This document shows positions 26,359 to 34,904 of a DNA stretch of 64,000 bases, piece after piece. The translations under genes and the position numbers were made by a program. The notes below the pieces were generated by a model. It saw only the letters and a program-made list of their open reading frames with translations, was not told the DNA's origin and ran no database searches. Position 1 is the stretch's first letter, and each line of letters opens with the position of its first letter. Source of the stretch: JAUSIF01 sp964620215 (GTDB lineage Bacteria > Pseudomonadota > Alphaproteobacteria > Rhizobiales > Xanthobacteraceae); assembly GCA_964620215.1 (NCBI GenBank), contig CAZUJE010000001.1:1-64000 (forward strand), in the 5' to 3' direction.

Positions 26359-26856
26359 TCAAGCAATCGCGTCGAGGTCTTCATCCTTGAGGTTTCCGGG
26401 CACAATCGTGATGGGAACGGGAAACGTGCCGGAACCCACACCCGCCAGCGAGCTGACGAGCGGACCCGGACCCTCCGCACTGGTGCCGGCCGCCAGCACC
26501 AGAATGCCGACATCCTCGTCTTCCTCAATGTATTTGACGACTTCCTCGGCTTTCACGCCCTGGCGCAATACGCGCTCAGGATCGACGCCGGCCAGATTGC
26601 GCGCCCGTGCGGCATAGTGATCGAGGCGGCCGTCGGCCTCTTCGCGGGCTTCTTCAAGCATCAGATCGCCGACGCCCAGCCATTGCTGGTTGACGTCGCC
26701 GACGGAAACGACCGCGAGCATCACGAGCTTGCCGCCGGTGCGCGCGGCGCGGCGGCTCGCGTAATAGACGGCGCGGTCACATTCCGGCGTCTCGTCAATG
26801 ATGACGAGAAATTTCCGGTGATGGCCGGGTTCGTAGCTTTTTCGTTTAATGCTCAT
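26359..26856 (-). CDS. universal stress protein
   Basis: A 165-residue UspA-fold protein with LVIIDETPECDRAVYYASRRAARTG at the N-terminus; the C-terminal half lacks a clear G-x2-G-x9-G-S ATP loop, having VLAAGTSAEGPGPLVSSLAGVGSG instead. It is probably a cytosolic stress-survival factor of unknown target. It lies between trpS and nfuA on the same strand, 67 bases after trpS. Confidence 0.85.
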   Translation of the reverse strand: MSIKRKSYEPGHHRKFLVIIDETPECDRAVYYASRRAARTGGKLVMLAVVSVGDVNQQWLGVGDLMLEEAREEADGRLDHYAARARNLAGVDPERVLRQGVKAEEVVKYIEEDEDVGILVLAAGTSAEGPGPLVSSLAGVGSGTFPVPITIVPGNLKDEDLDAIA

Positions 26857-26923
26857 TCATTCTCCGCCGCGCGTTCATGCTGCCATGCGAAGGCACGCAA
26901 TCACAAGCACACTTACGTTGCGT

Positions 26924-27961
26924 TCAGGAATGGACCAAACCGACGATGTCTTTAACCGATTTCAGGATGGGGGTCGCGATGGCGCGGGCGCGGGCTGAAC
27001 CATCGGCCAGCACGGAATCGATATATTTTGTGTCTTGCACGAGCCGTTTCATTTCCGCGCCGATGGGTCCGAGTTTCTCGACGGATAACGCGGTCAGGTC
27101 TTCCTTGAATTTGGAGAACTGCGCTCCCGCGAACTGGTTGAGCACGTCAGCCTTCGTCTTGTTGGCGAGCGCGGCATAGATGCCAACAAGATTGTCGGCT
27201 TCCGCGCGTGCCTCAAGCGCCTTCTCGTCGGAAGGCAGCGGTTCTGAGTCGGTGCGGGCCTTGCGGATTTTCTGCGCAATTTCGTCAGCGACGTCCGTCA
27301 GATTGATGCGCGAATAATCGGACGCATCCGATTTCGACATTTTCTTCGTGCCGTCGCGCAGCGACATTACGCGCGTGGCTGGACCGGAGATCAGTGGCTC
27401 CGTCAGCGGGAAGAAAGCGTCGCCATGGCCGAGCGCCTTGATGCGTTCGGCAAAATCGTTGTTGAATTTCTGCGCGATGTCGCGCGCGAGTTCGAGATGC
27501 TGCTTCTGGTCTTCGCCCACCGGAACATGCGTCGCCCTATACGCTAGAATATCGGCGGCCATCAGAACCGGATACGCATAAAGACCGATTGACGCGTTCT
27601 CGCGATCCTTGCCGGCCTTCTCCTTGAACTGCGTCATGCGGTTCAGCCAGCCGATGCGGGCGATGCAATTGAAAATCCAGGCAAGCTCGGCGTGCTCCTG
27701 CACCTGCGACTGGTTGAAAATGATGTGTTTTTTCGGGTCGATGCCGCAGGCGATGAAGGCCGCCGTCACTTCGCGGATGTTATGGGTGAGTTCGGCGGGG
27801 TCTTGCGCGACCGTGATGGCATGCAGGTCCACGACGCAATAAATGCATTCGTATTTCTGCTGTAGCTCGACGAAGCGCTTGATCGCACCAAGATAGTTGC
27901 CGAGGTGCAAGTTGCCGGTCGGCTGCACCCCTGAAAATACCCGTTCCTTGAACCCGGCCAT
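26924..27961 (-). CDS. trpS: tryptophanyl-tRNA synthetase
   Basis: A class I synthetase that charges tRNA-Trp. It has 345 residues with the HIGH-like GNLHLGNYLG (16-25) and KMSKS at 207-211, and the family Trp-site residues in YAYPVLMAADILAY. Length is normal. It is divergent from the PfkB kinase gene with a 116-base promoter spacer. Confidence 0.97.
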   Translation of the reverse strand: MAGFKERVFSGVQPTGNLHLGNYLGAIKRFVELQQKYECIYCVVDLHAITVAQDPAELTHNIREVTAAFIACGIDPKKHIIFNQSQVQEHAELAWIFNCIARIGWLNRMTQFKEKAGKDRENASIGLYAYPVLMAADILAYRATHVPVGEDQKQHLELARDIAQKFNNDFAERIKALGHGDAFFPLTEPLISGPATRVMSLRDGTKKMSKSDASDYSRINLTDVADEIAQKIRKARTDSEPLPSDEKALEARAEADNLVGIYAALANKTKADVLNQFAGAQFSKFKEDLTALSVEKLGPIGAEMKRLVQDTKYIDSVLADGSARARAIATPILKSVKDIVGLVHS

Positions 27962-28077
27962 CGAAGACTTCCCTGCTTGCGCGCAGGGTCATGCCATGCG
28001 CGCGTCAGCCGCTCAAGCGCAACATTGCGGCGAGGCCGGTGCTTTGCTAGTCCGGCGCGTCTCGCTCGGAGGGGAAA

Positions 28078-29079
28078 ATGGCCGCCGCCAAGTACGATGT
28101 ATTGGGAATCGGGAATGCGATCGTGGACGTGCTCGCGCGCACGGAGGACGATTTTCTCGTCAGCCAGAAAATGGCGAAAGGCTCAATGTCCCTGATCGAC
28201 GGGCCGCGCGCCAAGTCGATCTATGAGGCAATGGGACCGGCCACGGAAATCTCCGGCGGCTCGGCGGCCAATACCATCGTGGGTGTCGCCTCCTTCGGCG
28301 GACGGGCGGCTTTCGTCGGCAAGGTGAAGGACGATCAGCTGGGCAAGGTTTTCATTCACGACATCCGTGCGGCGGGCGTGAGTTTCACGACACCGCCTGC
28401 GAAAGATGGACCATCTACCGCTTGCTGCTATGTGCTGGTGACGCCGGACGGCGAGCGCACGATGAATACGTATCTGGGTGCCGCGCAGAATCTCACGCCG
28501 CAGGATGTGAACGAGGATGAAGTCGCGGCAGCCGCGATCACCTATCTCGAAGGATATTTGTGGGACCCGACTGACGCCAAGGAAGCCTTCCGCAAGGCTG
28601 CGAAGATCGCGCATGGCGCGGGGCGGCAGGTCGCGCTCACACTGTCGGATGCTTTCTGTGTAGGACGTTACCGCGCGGAATTTCTCGATCTCATCAGAAC
28701 GAAAACCGTCGATCTCGTTTTCGCGAACGAAGGCGAATTGAAGAGTCTCTACGAGACGAGCGATTTTGATACAGCACTTTCCGAAATAAAAAAGGACGCG
28801 AAGCTCGCTATCGTAACCCGCAGCGAAAAGGGCGCGGTGATTGCTTCCGCCGGGAATACGGAAACCGTGCCGGCATTTCCGATCGCGAAAGTGGTGGACG
28901 CTACGGGCGCCGGCGATCTCTTCGCGGCCGGTTTCCTGCACGGGTTCGCAAAAGGATTTCCGCACGCGGATTCGGCGAAGCTCGGCGCGCTCGCCGCGGC
29001 CGAAGTGATTTCTCACATCGGCGCGCGGCCCGAGCGCAAACTCACGGAGCTTGTCCGCGAGAAGGGTTTGAAAGTCTGA
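28078..29079 (+). CDS. PfkB-family carbohydrate or nucleoside kinase (adenosine-kinase-like)
   Basis: A 333-residue ribokinase-fold enzyme. The N-terminal GIGNAIVDVLA and SGGSAANTIVGVASFGG resemble PfkB motif 1, and motif 2 is DATGAGDLFAAGFL with catalytic Asp280. Annotated homologues are usually called adenosine kinase, but the substrate is not fixed by these motifs. GGAGG lies seven bases before the ATG. The TGA abuts the convergent malic-enzyme stop, forming TGATCA. Confidence 0.85.
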   Translation: MAAAKYDVLGIGNAIVDVLARTEDDFLVSQKMAKGSMSLIDGPRAKSIYEAMGPATEISGGSAANTIVGVASFGGRAAFVGKVKDDQLGKVFIHDIRAAGVSFTTPPAKDGPSTACCYVLVTPDGERTMNTYLGAAQNLTPQDVNEDEVAAAAITYLEGYLWDPTDAKEAFRKAAKIAHGAGRQVALTLSDAFCVGRYRAEFLDLIRTKTVDLVFANEGELKSLYETSDFDTALSEIKKDAKLAIVTRSEKGAVIASAGNTETVPAFPIAKVVDATGAGDLFAAGFLHGFAKGFPHADSAKLGALAAAEVISHIGARPERKLTELVREKGLKV

Positions 29080-31383
29080 TCAGCCCGAAATGTTGAACGC
29101 GGCAAGCGCCGCCATGTTCACCAGATCGGAATCTTTCGCGCCGAGTTGGACGATCTGCACCGGCTTGTCCAAGCCGACGAGCAGCGGGCCAATCACGGTG
29201 GCGCCGCCAAGTTCCTGCAACATCTTTGTGGAGATTGCCGCGGAATGGAACGCGGGCATGATCAGCACATTGGCGGGGCCTGAAAGACGGCTGAACGGAT
29301 AGGCGGCGGCGAGATCGCGATTGAGCGCAACCTCGGCGCTCATTTCACCGTCCACCTCGAAGTCCACGCGGCGCTCGTGAAGAATCTTCACCGCTTCTTT
29401 CACGCGAATGCTGCGCTCACCCGGCGGATGGCCGAATGTGGAGAAGGCGAGCATCGCCACCCGCGGTTCATAACCAAGACGGCGTGCCACACCCGCAGCT
29501 TCAATGGCGATTTCGACAAGTTCGTTTGCTTCCGGCATTTCGGTGACGGCGGTATCGGCGACGATTACCGTTCGCCCGCGCGCGAGCACGAGCGAAATAC
29601 CCATCACGCGGTGACCGGGCTTGCTATCAATTACGTGGCGGATGTCTTCGAGCACTACCGTGTAATTGCGCGTGACGCCGGAAACCATCGCATCGGCGTC
29701 GCCGAGCGCGACCATGCAGGCGGCGAAATGATTGCGGTCGTTGTTCACGAGCCGCTGGCAATCGCGGAACAGAAAACCTTTGCGTTGAAGGCGTTCGTAC
29801 AGGTAGTTGGCGTAGTCGATATTGCGCTTCGATAGTGCGGCGTTGTGAATCTCGATTGAATCAGTCAGTTCAATATTGGCGTTTACGGCGGCTTCGCGGA
29901 TGCGGTCTTCGCGCCCGACAAGAACAGCGGTGCCGAGCTTTTGATTGGCGAAGGTGGAAGCGGCGCGGATCACCTGTTCCTCTTCGCCTTCCGCGAAGAC
30001 GATACGCTTCGGCTGACGCCGTACGCGCTCATAAACGCGCGCAAGCACGCCCGCGACAGGGTCAAGCCGCGAGCGGAGCTGATGCTTGTATGCATCCATG
30101 TCCACGATCGGTTTGCGGGCGACGCCGGTATCCATTGCGGCTTTCGCCACTGCGGGCGGAACGGCATAAATCAGGCGCGGATCAAATGGCACCGGGATGA
30201 TGTAGTCCGGGCCGTATTTCGGACGTGCGCCGTAAGCGGCGGCAACTTCGTCCGGCACATCCTCGCGGGCAAGATCGGCCAATGCCTTCGCCGCTGCGAT
30301 CTTCATTTCCATGTTGATCGTGGTCGCGCGCACATCGAGCGCGCCACGGAAGATATACGGGAAGCCCAGAACGTTGTTGATCTGGTTCGGATAGTCCGAA
30401 CGGCCGGTCGCCATGATGGCGTCGTCGCGGATTGTCGCAACTTCCTCCACCGTGATTTCCGGATCAGGGTTCGCCATCGCGAAGATGATCGGGTTCGCCG
30501 CCATCGACTTGACCATCTCTGCGGTGAAGGCGCCTTTCTGCGAGAGTCCGAAGGCAATGTCGCAGCCCTCGAAGGCATCCGCGAGCGTGCGCGCTTTCGT
30601 ATCAATCGCGTGCGCTGACTTCCACTGGTTCATGCCTTCTTTGCGGCCCTGATAAATGACGCCCTTGGTGTCCACGAGCGTCACGTTTTTCGGATTGAGG
30701 CCAAGTGATTTCAGCAATTCGACGCAGGCGATGCCGGATGCGCCGGCGCCGTTCACCACGAGTTTTGTAGTGCGCATGTCGCGGCCGGTTAAGTCGAGCG
30801 CGTTGATGACGCCGGCGGCGGCGATGATCGCCGTGCCATGCTGGTCGTCGTGGAAAACGGGAATGTCGAGCAGCTCACGCAGCCGCTGTTCGATGATGAA
30901 GCATTCGGGAGCTTTGATGTCTTCGAGATTGATGCCGCCGAAGGTGAGTCCGAGATAGCGCACGCAATTGATGAACTCGTCCGGGTCTTCGGTGCCGACT
31001 TCAAGATCGAATGCGTCGATGTCGGCGAAGCGCTTGAACAGCACCGCCTTGCCTTCCATCACCGGCTTTGCGGCCAGCGCGCCGCGATTGCCAAGACCGA
31101 GAATGGCGGTGCCGTTGGTAATGACGCCAACGAGATTGCCTTTCGCCGTGTAGTCGAACGCCTTGCTCGGGTCTTCCGCGATCGCCAGCACCGGCACGGC
31201 TACGCCGGGCGAATAGGCGAGCGAAAGATCGCGCTGGGTGGCCATCGGCTTCGTGGCCATGATCTCCAGCTTGCCGGGGCGGCCACGGCTGTGAAATTCG
31301 AGCGCTTCCTGATCCGTGAAATGCGGGCGTTCGGGGCGGCTTTTCGCGGCCGGCTTGCGGCTTTTCTTGTTCTCGGCGTCCAT
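29080..31383 (-). CDS. maeB: NADP-dependent malic enzyme with phosphotransacetylase-like domain
   Basis: The enzyme oxidatively decarboxylates malate to pyruvate, giving NADPH, in the cytosol. The 767-residue chain is the MaeB type. The malic domain is about 1-430 (GVAVPVLAIAEDPSKAFDYTAKGN-type substrate region, VNGAGASGIACVELL as the NADP fold), followed by a phosphotransacetylase-like domain from about 440 that is usually inactive and regulatory. It is divergent from mutS and its stop touches the PfkB stop. Confidence 0.94.
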   Translation of the reverse strand: MDAENKKSRKPAAKSRPERPHFTDQEALEFHSRGRPGKLEIMATKPMATQRDLSLAYSPGVAVPVLAIAEDPSKAFDYTAKGNLVGVITNGTAILGLGNRGALAAKPVMEGKAVLFKRFADIDAFDLEVGTEDPDEFINCVRYLGLTFGGINLEDIKAPECFIIEQRLRELLDIPVFHDDQHGTAIIAAAGVINALDLTGRDMRTTKLVVNGAGASGIACVELLKSLGLNPKNVTLVDTKGVIYQGRKEGMNQWKSAHAIDTKARTLADAFEGCDIAFGLSQKGAFTAEMVKSMAANPIIFAMANPDPEITVEEVATIRDDAIMATGRSDYPNQINNVLGFPYIFRGALDVRATTINMEMKIAAAKALADLAREDVPDEVAAAYGARPKYGPDYIIPVPFDPRLIYAVPPAVAKAAMDTGVARKPIVDMDAYKHQLRSRLDPVAGVLARVYERVRRQPKRIVFAEGEEEQVIRAASTFANQKLGTAVLVGREDRIREAAVNANIELTDSIEIHNAALSKRNIDYANYLYERLQRKGFLFRDCQRLVNNDRNHFAACMVALGDADAMVSGVTRNYTVVLEDIRHVIDSKPGHRVMGISLVLARGRTVIVADTAVTEMPEANELVEIAIEAAGVARRLGYEPRVAMLAFSTFGHPPGERSIRVKEAVKILHERRVDFEVDGEMSAEVALNRDLAAAYPFSRLSGPANVLIMPAFHSAAISTKMLQELGGATVIGPLLVGLDKPVQIVQLGAKDSDLVNMAALAAFNISG

Positions 31384-31518
31384 CTGGAATTCCTACACTG
31401 CCGCAACGGCGGCTTTCACTTAGACGTTAGCCGAGCAAGCTCTGTATTCACAAGGACTTCGCCAAGATCGTCCTGGATACGCTGATCGGCGGGCCGGTAT
31501 CTGCTAGCGTGCGGCACC

Positions 31519-34227
31519 ATGCACGGCGAGCAAAAAAATGCGGCAGCGGAGAATGGCGGACAGGATTCGCCGATAACGGCCACTCGCGTCACGCCGATGA
31601 TGGAGCAGTATATCGAGATCAAAGCCGCCAATCCCGGCAGCCTCCTGTTCTACCGGATGGGCGACTTTTACGAGCTGTTTTTCAACGATGCCGAAATCGC
31701 CTCACGCGCGCTCGGAATCGTGCTCACCAAGCGCGGCAAGCATCTCGATCAGGACATTCCGATGTGCGGCGTGCCGGTGGAACGCGCGGATGAATACCTC
31801 CACCGGCTGATCGCGCTGGGGCATCGCGTCGCTGTTTGCGAGCAGCTTGAGGATCCCACCGAGGCGAAGAAGCGCGGACCGAAGTCCGTCGTGAAGCGCG
31901 ATGTTGTTCGCCTCGTCACGCCCGGCACGCTCACTGAAGACACGCTGCTGAACGCCCGGCGCAACAATTGGCTGCTCGCGGTTGCGCGTGCGCGGACGTC
32001 AAGCGATGCGGAAGCTGTCTTTGGATTGGCTTGGGTCGATATTTCCACCGGCGAATTTCATGTCGCGGAGCGCGAGGTGTCTCAGCTTTCCGCCGAGATT
32101 GCGCGGCTGGAGCCGGGGGAAATTATTGTCGCGGACCTGCTGTACGACGATCCGGAATTTCGCGCCTATTGGCGCTCGCTTCCGGCGGTGACACCGGTCG
32201 CGAAAGATGTGTTCGACGGAACGACGGCTGAACGCAGATTGACTTCGTTCTTCGCCGTCGCCTCCAGTGAAGCCTTCGGGCAGTTCAGCCGGCCTGAACT
32301 CATCGCGGCGGCCGCGATCACCACTTACATCGAACGCACGCAAATCGGAAAGCGGCCAGCGCTTGTGTCGCCCTCGCGCGAAGAAGCGAATGCGGTTCTT
32401 TCCATCGACGCCGCTACCCGCGCCAATCTCGAGCTTGTCCGCACGCTAGGCGGGGAAACGAAAGGCAGTCTGCTGTCGGTCATCGACCGCACAGTCACTT
32501 CGGTCGGAGCGCGGTTGCTTGCTTCAAGACTTGCAAGTCCTTCTACCGATCCGGATGTCATCAAGAACTGGCTCGATGCGGTTGCACATTTTATTGAAAA
32601 TACAAAACTGAAGGCAGATGTACACGCGTTGATGCGGGTAGCACCCGATCTCTCTCGCTCTTTGGCGCGTTTATCCCTGGGCCGCGGTGGCCCGCGCGAT
32701 CTCGCGGCAATCCGGGATTCTCTCGACGCGGCGTCGGCGCTCTCTAAGCTTTTAAAATCCGGTCCATCGGAAATCGCTTCCGCCGCCAAGGCGCTGGCAG
32801 CACCAAAACCCGAATTGCAGAAACTTTTGCTCACAGCACTCGCCGACGAGCTTCCCTTGCAGAAAGCCGATGGCGGTTTCGTGCGTGCCGGATACGACGA
32901 CAATCTCGATGGTCTTCGCAAGCTGCGCGATGACTCAAGACAAGTGATCGCCGGACTTCAGTCACGTTATGCGGATGAAACCGCGATAAAAGCGCTGAAG
33001 ATCAATCACAACAATGTGCTTGGGTATTTTCTGGAAGTCTCCTCGCAACACGGTGAAAAACTGATGTCTGCGCCATGGCGGGAGAAATTCATCCACCGCC
33101 AGACGCTGGCGGGCGTGATGCGGTTTTCTTCCACGGAACTTGGCGAGATCGAAGATCGCATTGTCAGCGCCGCGGACAAAGCGCTGGCACTTGAGCTTTC
33201 GATCTTCGAGCAACTGAGTGCGGAAATTCTGAAGGTTTCAAAAACGCTCGAAGCCGTCGCCGCCGCGCTGGCGCGGATCGATGTGGCGGCGGCACTTGCT
33301 GAGCTGGCCGAAAGCGAAAACTGGGTACGCCCGCAGATTGACCATTCACTGAATTTCAAGATCGAAGGTGGACGCCATCCCGTCGTTGAGGATGCATTGC
33401 GGCTCGATGGCGGGCCGTTTGTTCCAAACGATTGCGATCTGTCGCCGCCTTCAAATGAGAAAACCGGCCGCATCTGGCTCGTCACCGGCCCGAACATGGC
33501 GGGCAAATCCACCTTCCTCCGGCAGAACGCGCTGATCGTTATTCTCGCGCAGATGGGAAGCTATGTGCCGGCGAAGCAGGCACATATCGGCGTCGTTGAC
33601 CGGCTGTTTTCGCGCGTCGGTGCCGCCGACGATCTCGCACGGGGGCGGTCGACCTTCATGGTTGAGATGGTCGAGACGGCCGCGATTCTGAATCAGGCCA
33701 AGGAACGTGCGCTCGTAATTTTGGACGAGATTGGACGCGGCACGGCGACCTTCGATGGTCTTTCGATTGCCTGGGCGAGCCTGGAGCATCTGCATGAAGT
33801 AAATCGCTGCCGTACCTTGTTCGCGACGCACTTTCACGAACTAACGGCGCTTTCCGCGAAACTGAAACGGCTCCTGAACGCCACCGTGCGCGTGAAGGAA
33901 TTTCAGAACGACGTGGTCTTTTTGCATGAAGTCGCGCCGGGCGTCGCTGACCGTTCTTACGGTGTGCAAGTGGCAAAGCTCGCGGGTTTGCCCGCGGCGG
34001 TCGTCGAACGGGCGCGGATTGTGCTCGGCGAGCTTGAAGCCTCGGATCGCACATCGCCTTCGAAAAAAATGATCGACGATCTGCCGCTATTCTCAAGCGC
34101 GCGAAATGCCGAGCCCAAAACCGATCCGCTCGGCGACGCGCTCAGGAAGATCGACCCGGATGCGCTCACGCCGAAAGAGGCGCTGGAAGCGCTTTATCAA
34201 CTCAAAGGGCTGGGGAAGAAAAAATAA
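31519..34227 (+). CDS. mutS: DNA mismatch repair protein MutS
   Basis: Recognises mispairs and starts mismatch repair. It has 902 residues. The N-terminal mismatch-binding domain has the intercalating Phe in GDFYELFF, then connector, lever and clamp, then an ABC-type ATPase with Walker A GPNMAGKST (657-665). Walker B is LVILDEIGRGT, and a short tail carries a basic lysine end. It is divergent from maeB, with a 135-base spacer. Its TAA is immediately followed by the convergent OsmC stop. Confidence 0.97.
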   Translation: MHGEQKNAAAENGGQDSPITATRVTPMMEQYIEIKAANPGSLLFYRMGDFYELFFNDAEIASRALGIVLTKRGKHLDQDIPMCGVPVERADEYLHRLIALGHRVAVCEQLEDPTEAKKRGPKSVVKRDVVRLVTPGTLTEDTLLNARRNNWLLAVARARTSSDAEAVFGLAWVDISTGEFHVAEREVSQLSAEIARLEPGEIIVADLLYDDPEFRAYWRSLPAVTPVAKDVFDGTTAERRLTSFFAVASSEAFGQFSRPELIAAAAITTYIERTQIGKRPALVSPSREEANAVLSIDAATRANLELVRTLGGETKGSLLSVIDRTVTSVGARLLASRLASPSTDPDVIKNWLDAVAHFIENTKLKADVHALMRVAPDLSRSLARLSLGRGGPRDLAAIRDSLDAASALSKLLKSGPSEIASAAKALAAPKPELQKLLLTALADELPLQKADGGFVRAGYDDNLDGLRKLRDDSRQVIAGLQSRYADETAIKALKINHNNVLGYFLEVSSQHGEKLMSAPWREKFIHRQTLAGVMRFSSTELGEIEDRIVSAADKALALELSIFEQLSAEILKVSKTLEAVAAALARIDVAAALAELAESENWVRPQIDHSLNFKIEGGRHPVVEDALRLDGGPFVPNDCDLSPPSNEKTGRIWLVTGPNMAGKSTFLRQNALIVILAQMGSYVPAKQAHIGVVDRLFSRVGAADDLARGRSTFMVEMVETAAILNQAKERALVILDEIGRGTATFDGLSIAWASLEHLHEVNRCRTLFATHFHELTALSAKLKRLLNATVRVKEFQNDVVFLHEVAPGVADRSYGVQVAKLAGLPAAVVERARIVLGELEASDRTSPSKKMIDDLPLFSSARNAEPKTDPLGDALRKIDPDALTPKEALEALYQLKGLGKKK

Positions 34228-34737
34228 TCAGGCCTTGCGGGTGACAACGGATTCCGTCGCGACGGAATTCCGCACCGTCTGCAATACGACGCAGTAACGC
34301 TCGGTCAGATTCAATAATTTGTCGATCTGCTCTTGCGGCGCGTCAGTATCGAGCGTGAACTTCAGGCGAATCGAACGGAAGCCGACCGGTGCTTCCTTGT
34401 CCACGCCAAGCGTACCGCGAAAATCGAGATCGCCTTCGGCCTCGACCGCGCCGCCGCGCACTTCAATGCCGAGCGCCGTGGATACCGCGCGGACAGTAAC
34501 CCCCGCGCAGGCGACCAGCGCCTCCAGCAGCATGTCGCCGGAACAAAGCTCGTGTCCCGAACCGCCGGTAGCCGGATGAAGTCCGGCAATGGCAATCGCG
34601 CGGCCGGTTTCAACTTTACATGCGATGCCCTGATCGAGAGCACCTTTAGCCTTGAGCGTGATAAATGCCGCACCCGGCTCCTTGCGATAGCGGTCTTTTA
34701 GCGGTGCCTGCAATTCGCGAAGTTCGTCGGCTTTCAT
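34228..34737 (-). CDS. OsmC/Ohr-family peroxiredoxin-like protein
   Basis: A 169-residue protein of the OsmC fold. The likely redox pair is Cys77 (ALVACAGVTV) and Cys149 (ERYCVVLQTV), spaced as in organic-hydroperoxide reductases; Cys65 is extra. It probably detoxifies organic or fatty-acid hydroperoxides using dithiols. It may instead be an OsmC-like protein of unknown substrate. It converges on mutS with no gap and is divergent from glnD. Confidence 0.85.
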   Translation of the reverse strand: MKADELRELQAPLKDRYRKEPGAAFITLKAKGALDQGIACKVETGRAIAIAGLHPATGGSGHELCSGDMLLEALVACAGVTVRAVSTALGIEVRGGAVEAEGDLDFRGTLGVDKEAPVGFRSIRLKFTLDTDAPQEQIDKLLNLTERYCVVLQTVRNSVATESVVTRKA

Positions 34738-34904
34738 GGCTTTTCACCTGATAAAAATCACCGCATCTATATCCGCAAATAGACTCCGGGATAAAGATTG
34801 ATCCGGACATAAGTTGCAATAATGCTCCGGATAATGTGGTTTTGCACGGTGCCAATGACTCCCGCGAATCTATCGGCTATGCGGATGCCGGCAGGAAATT
34901 CTTG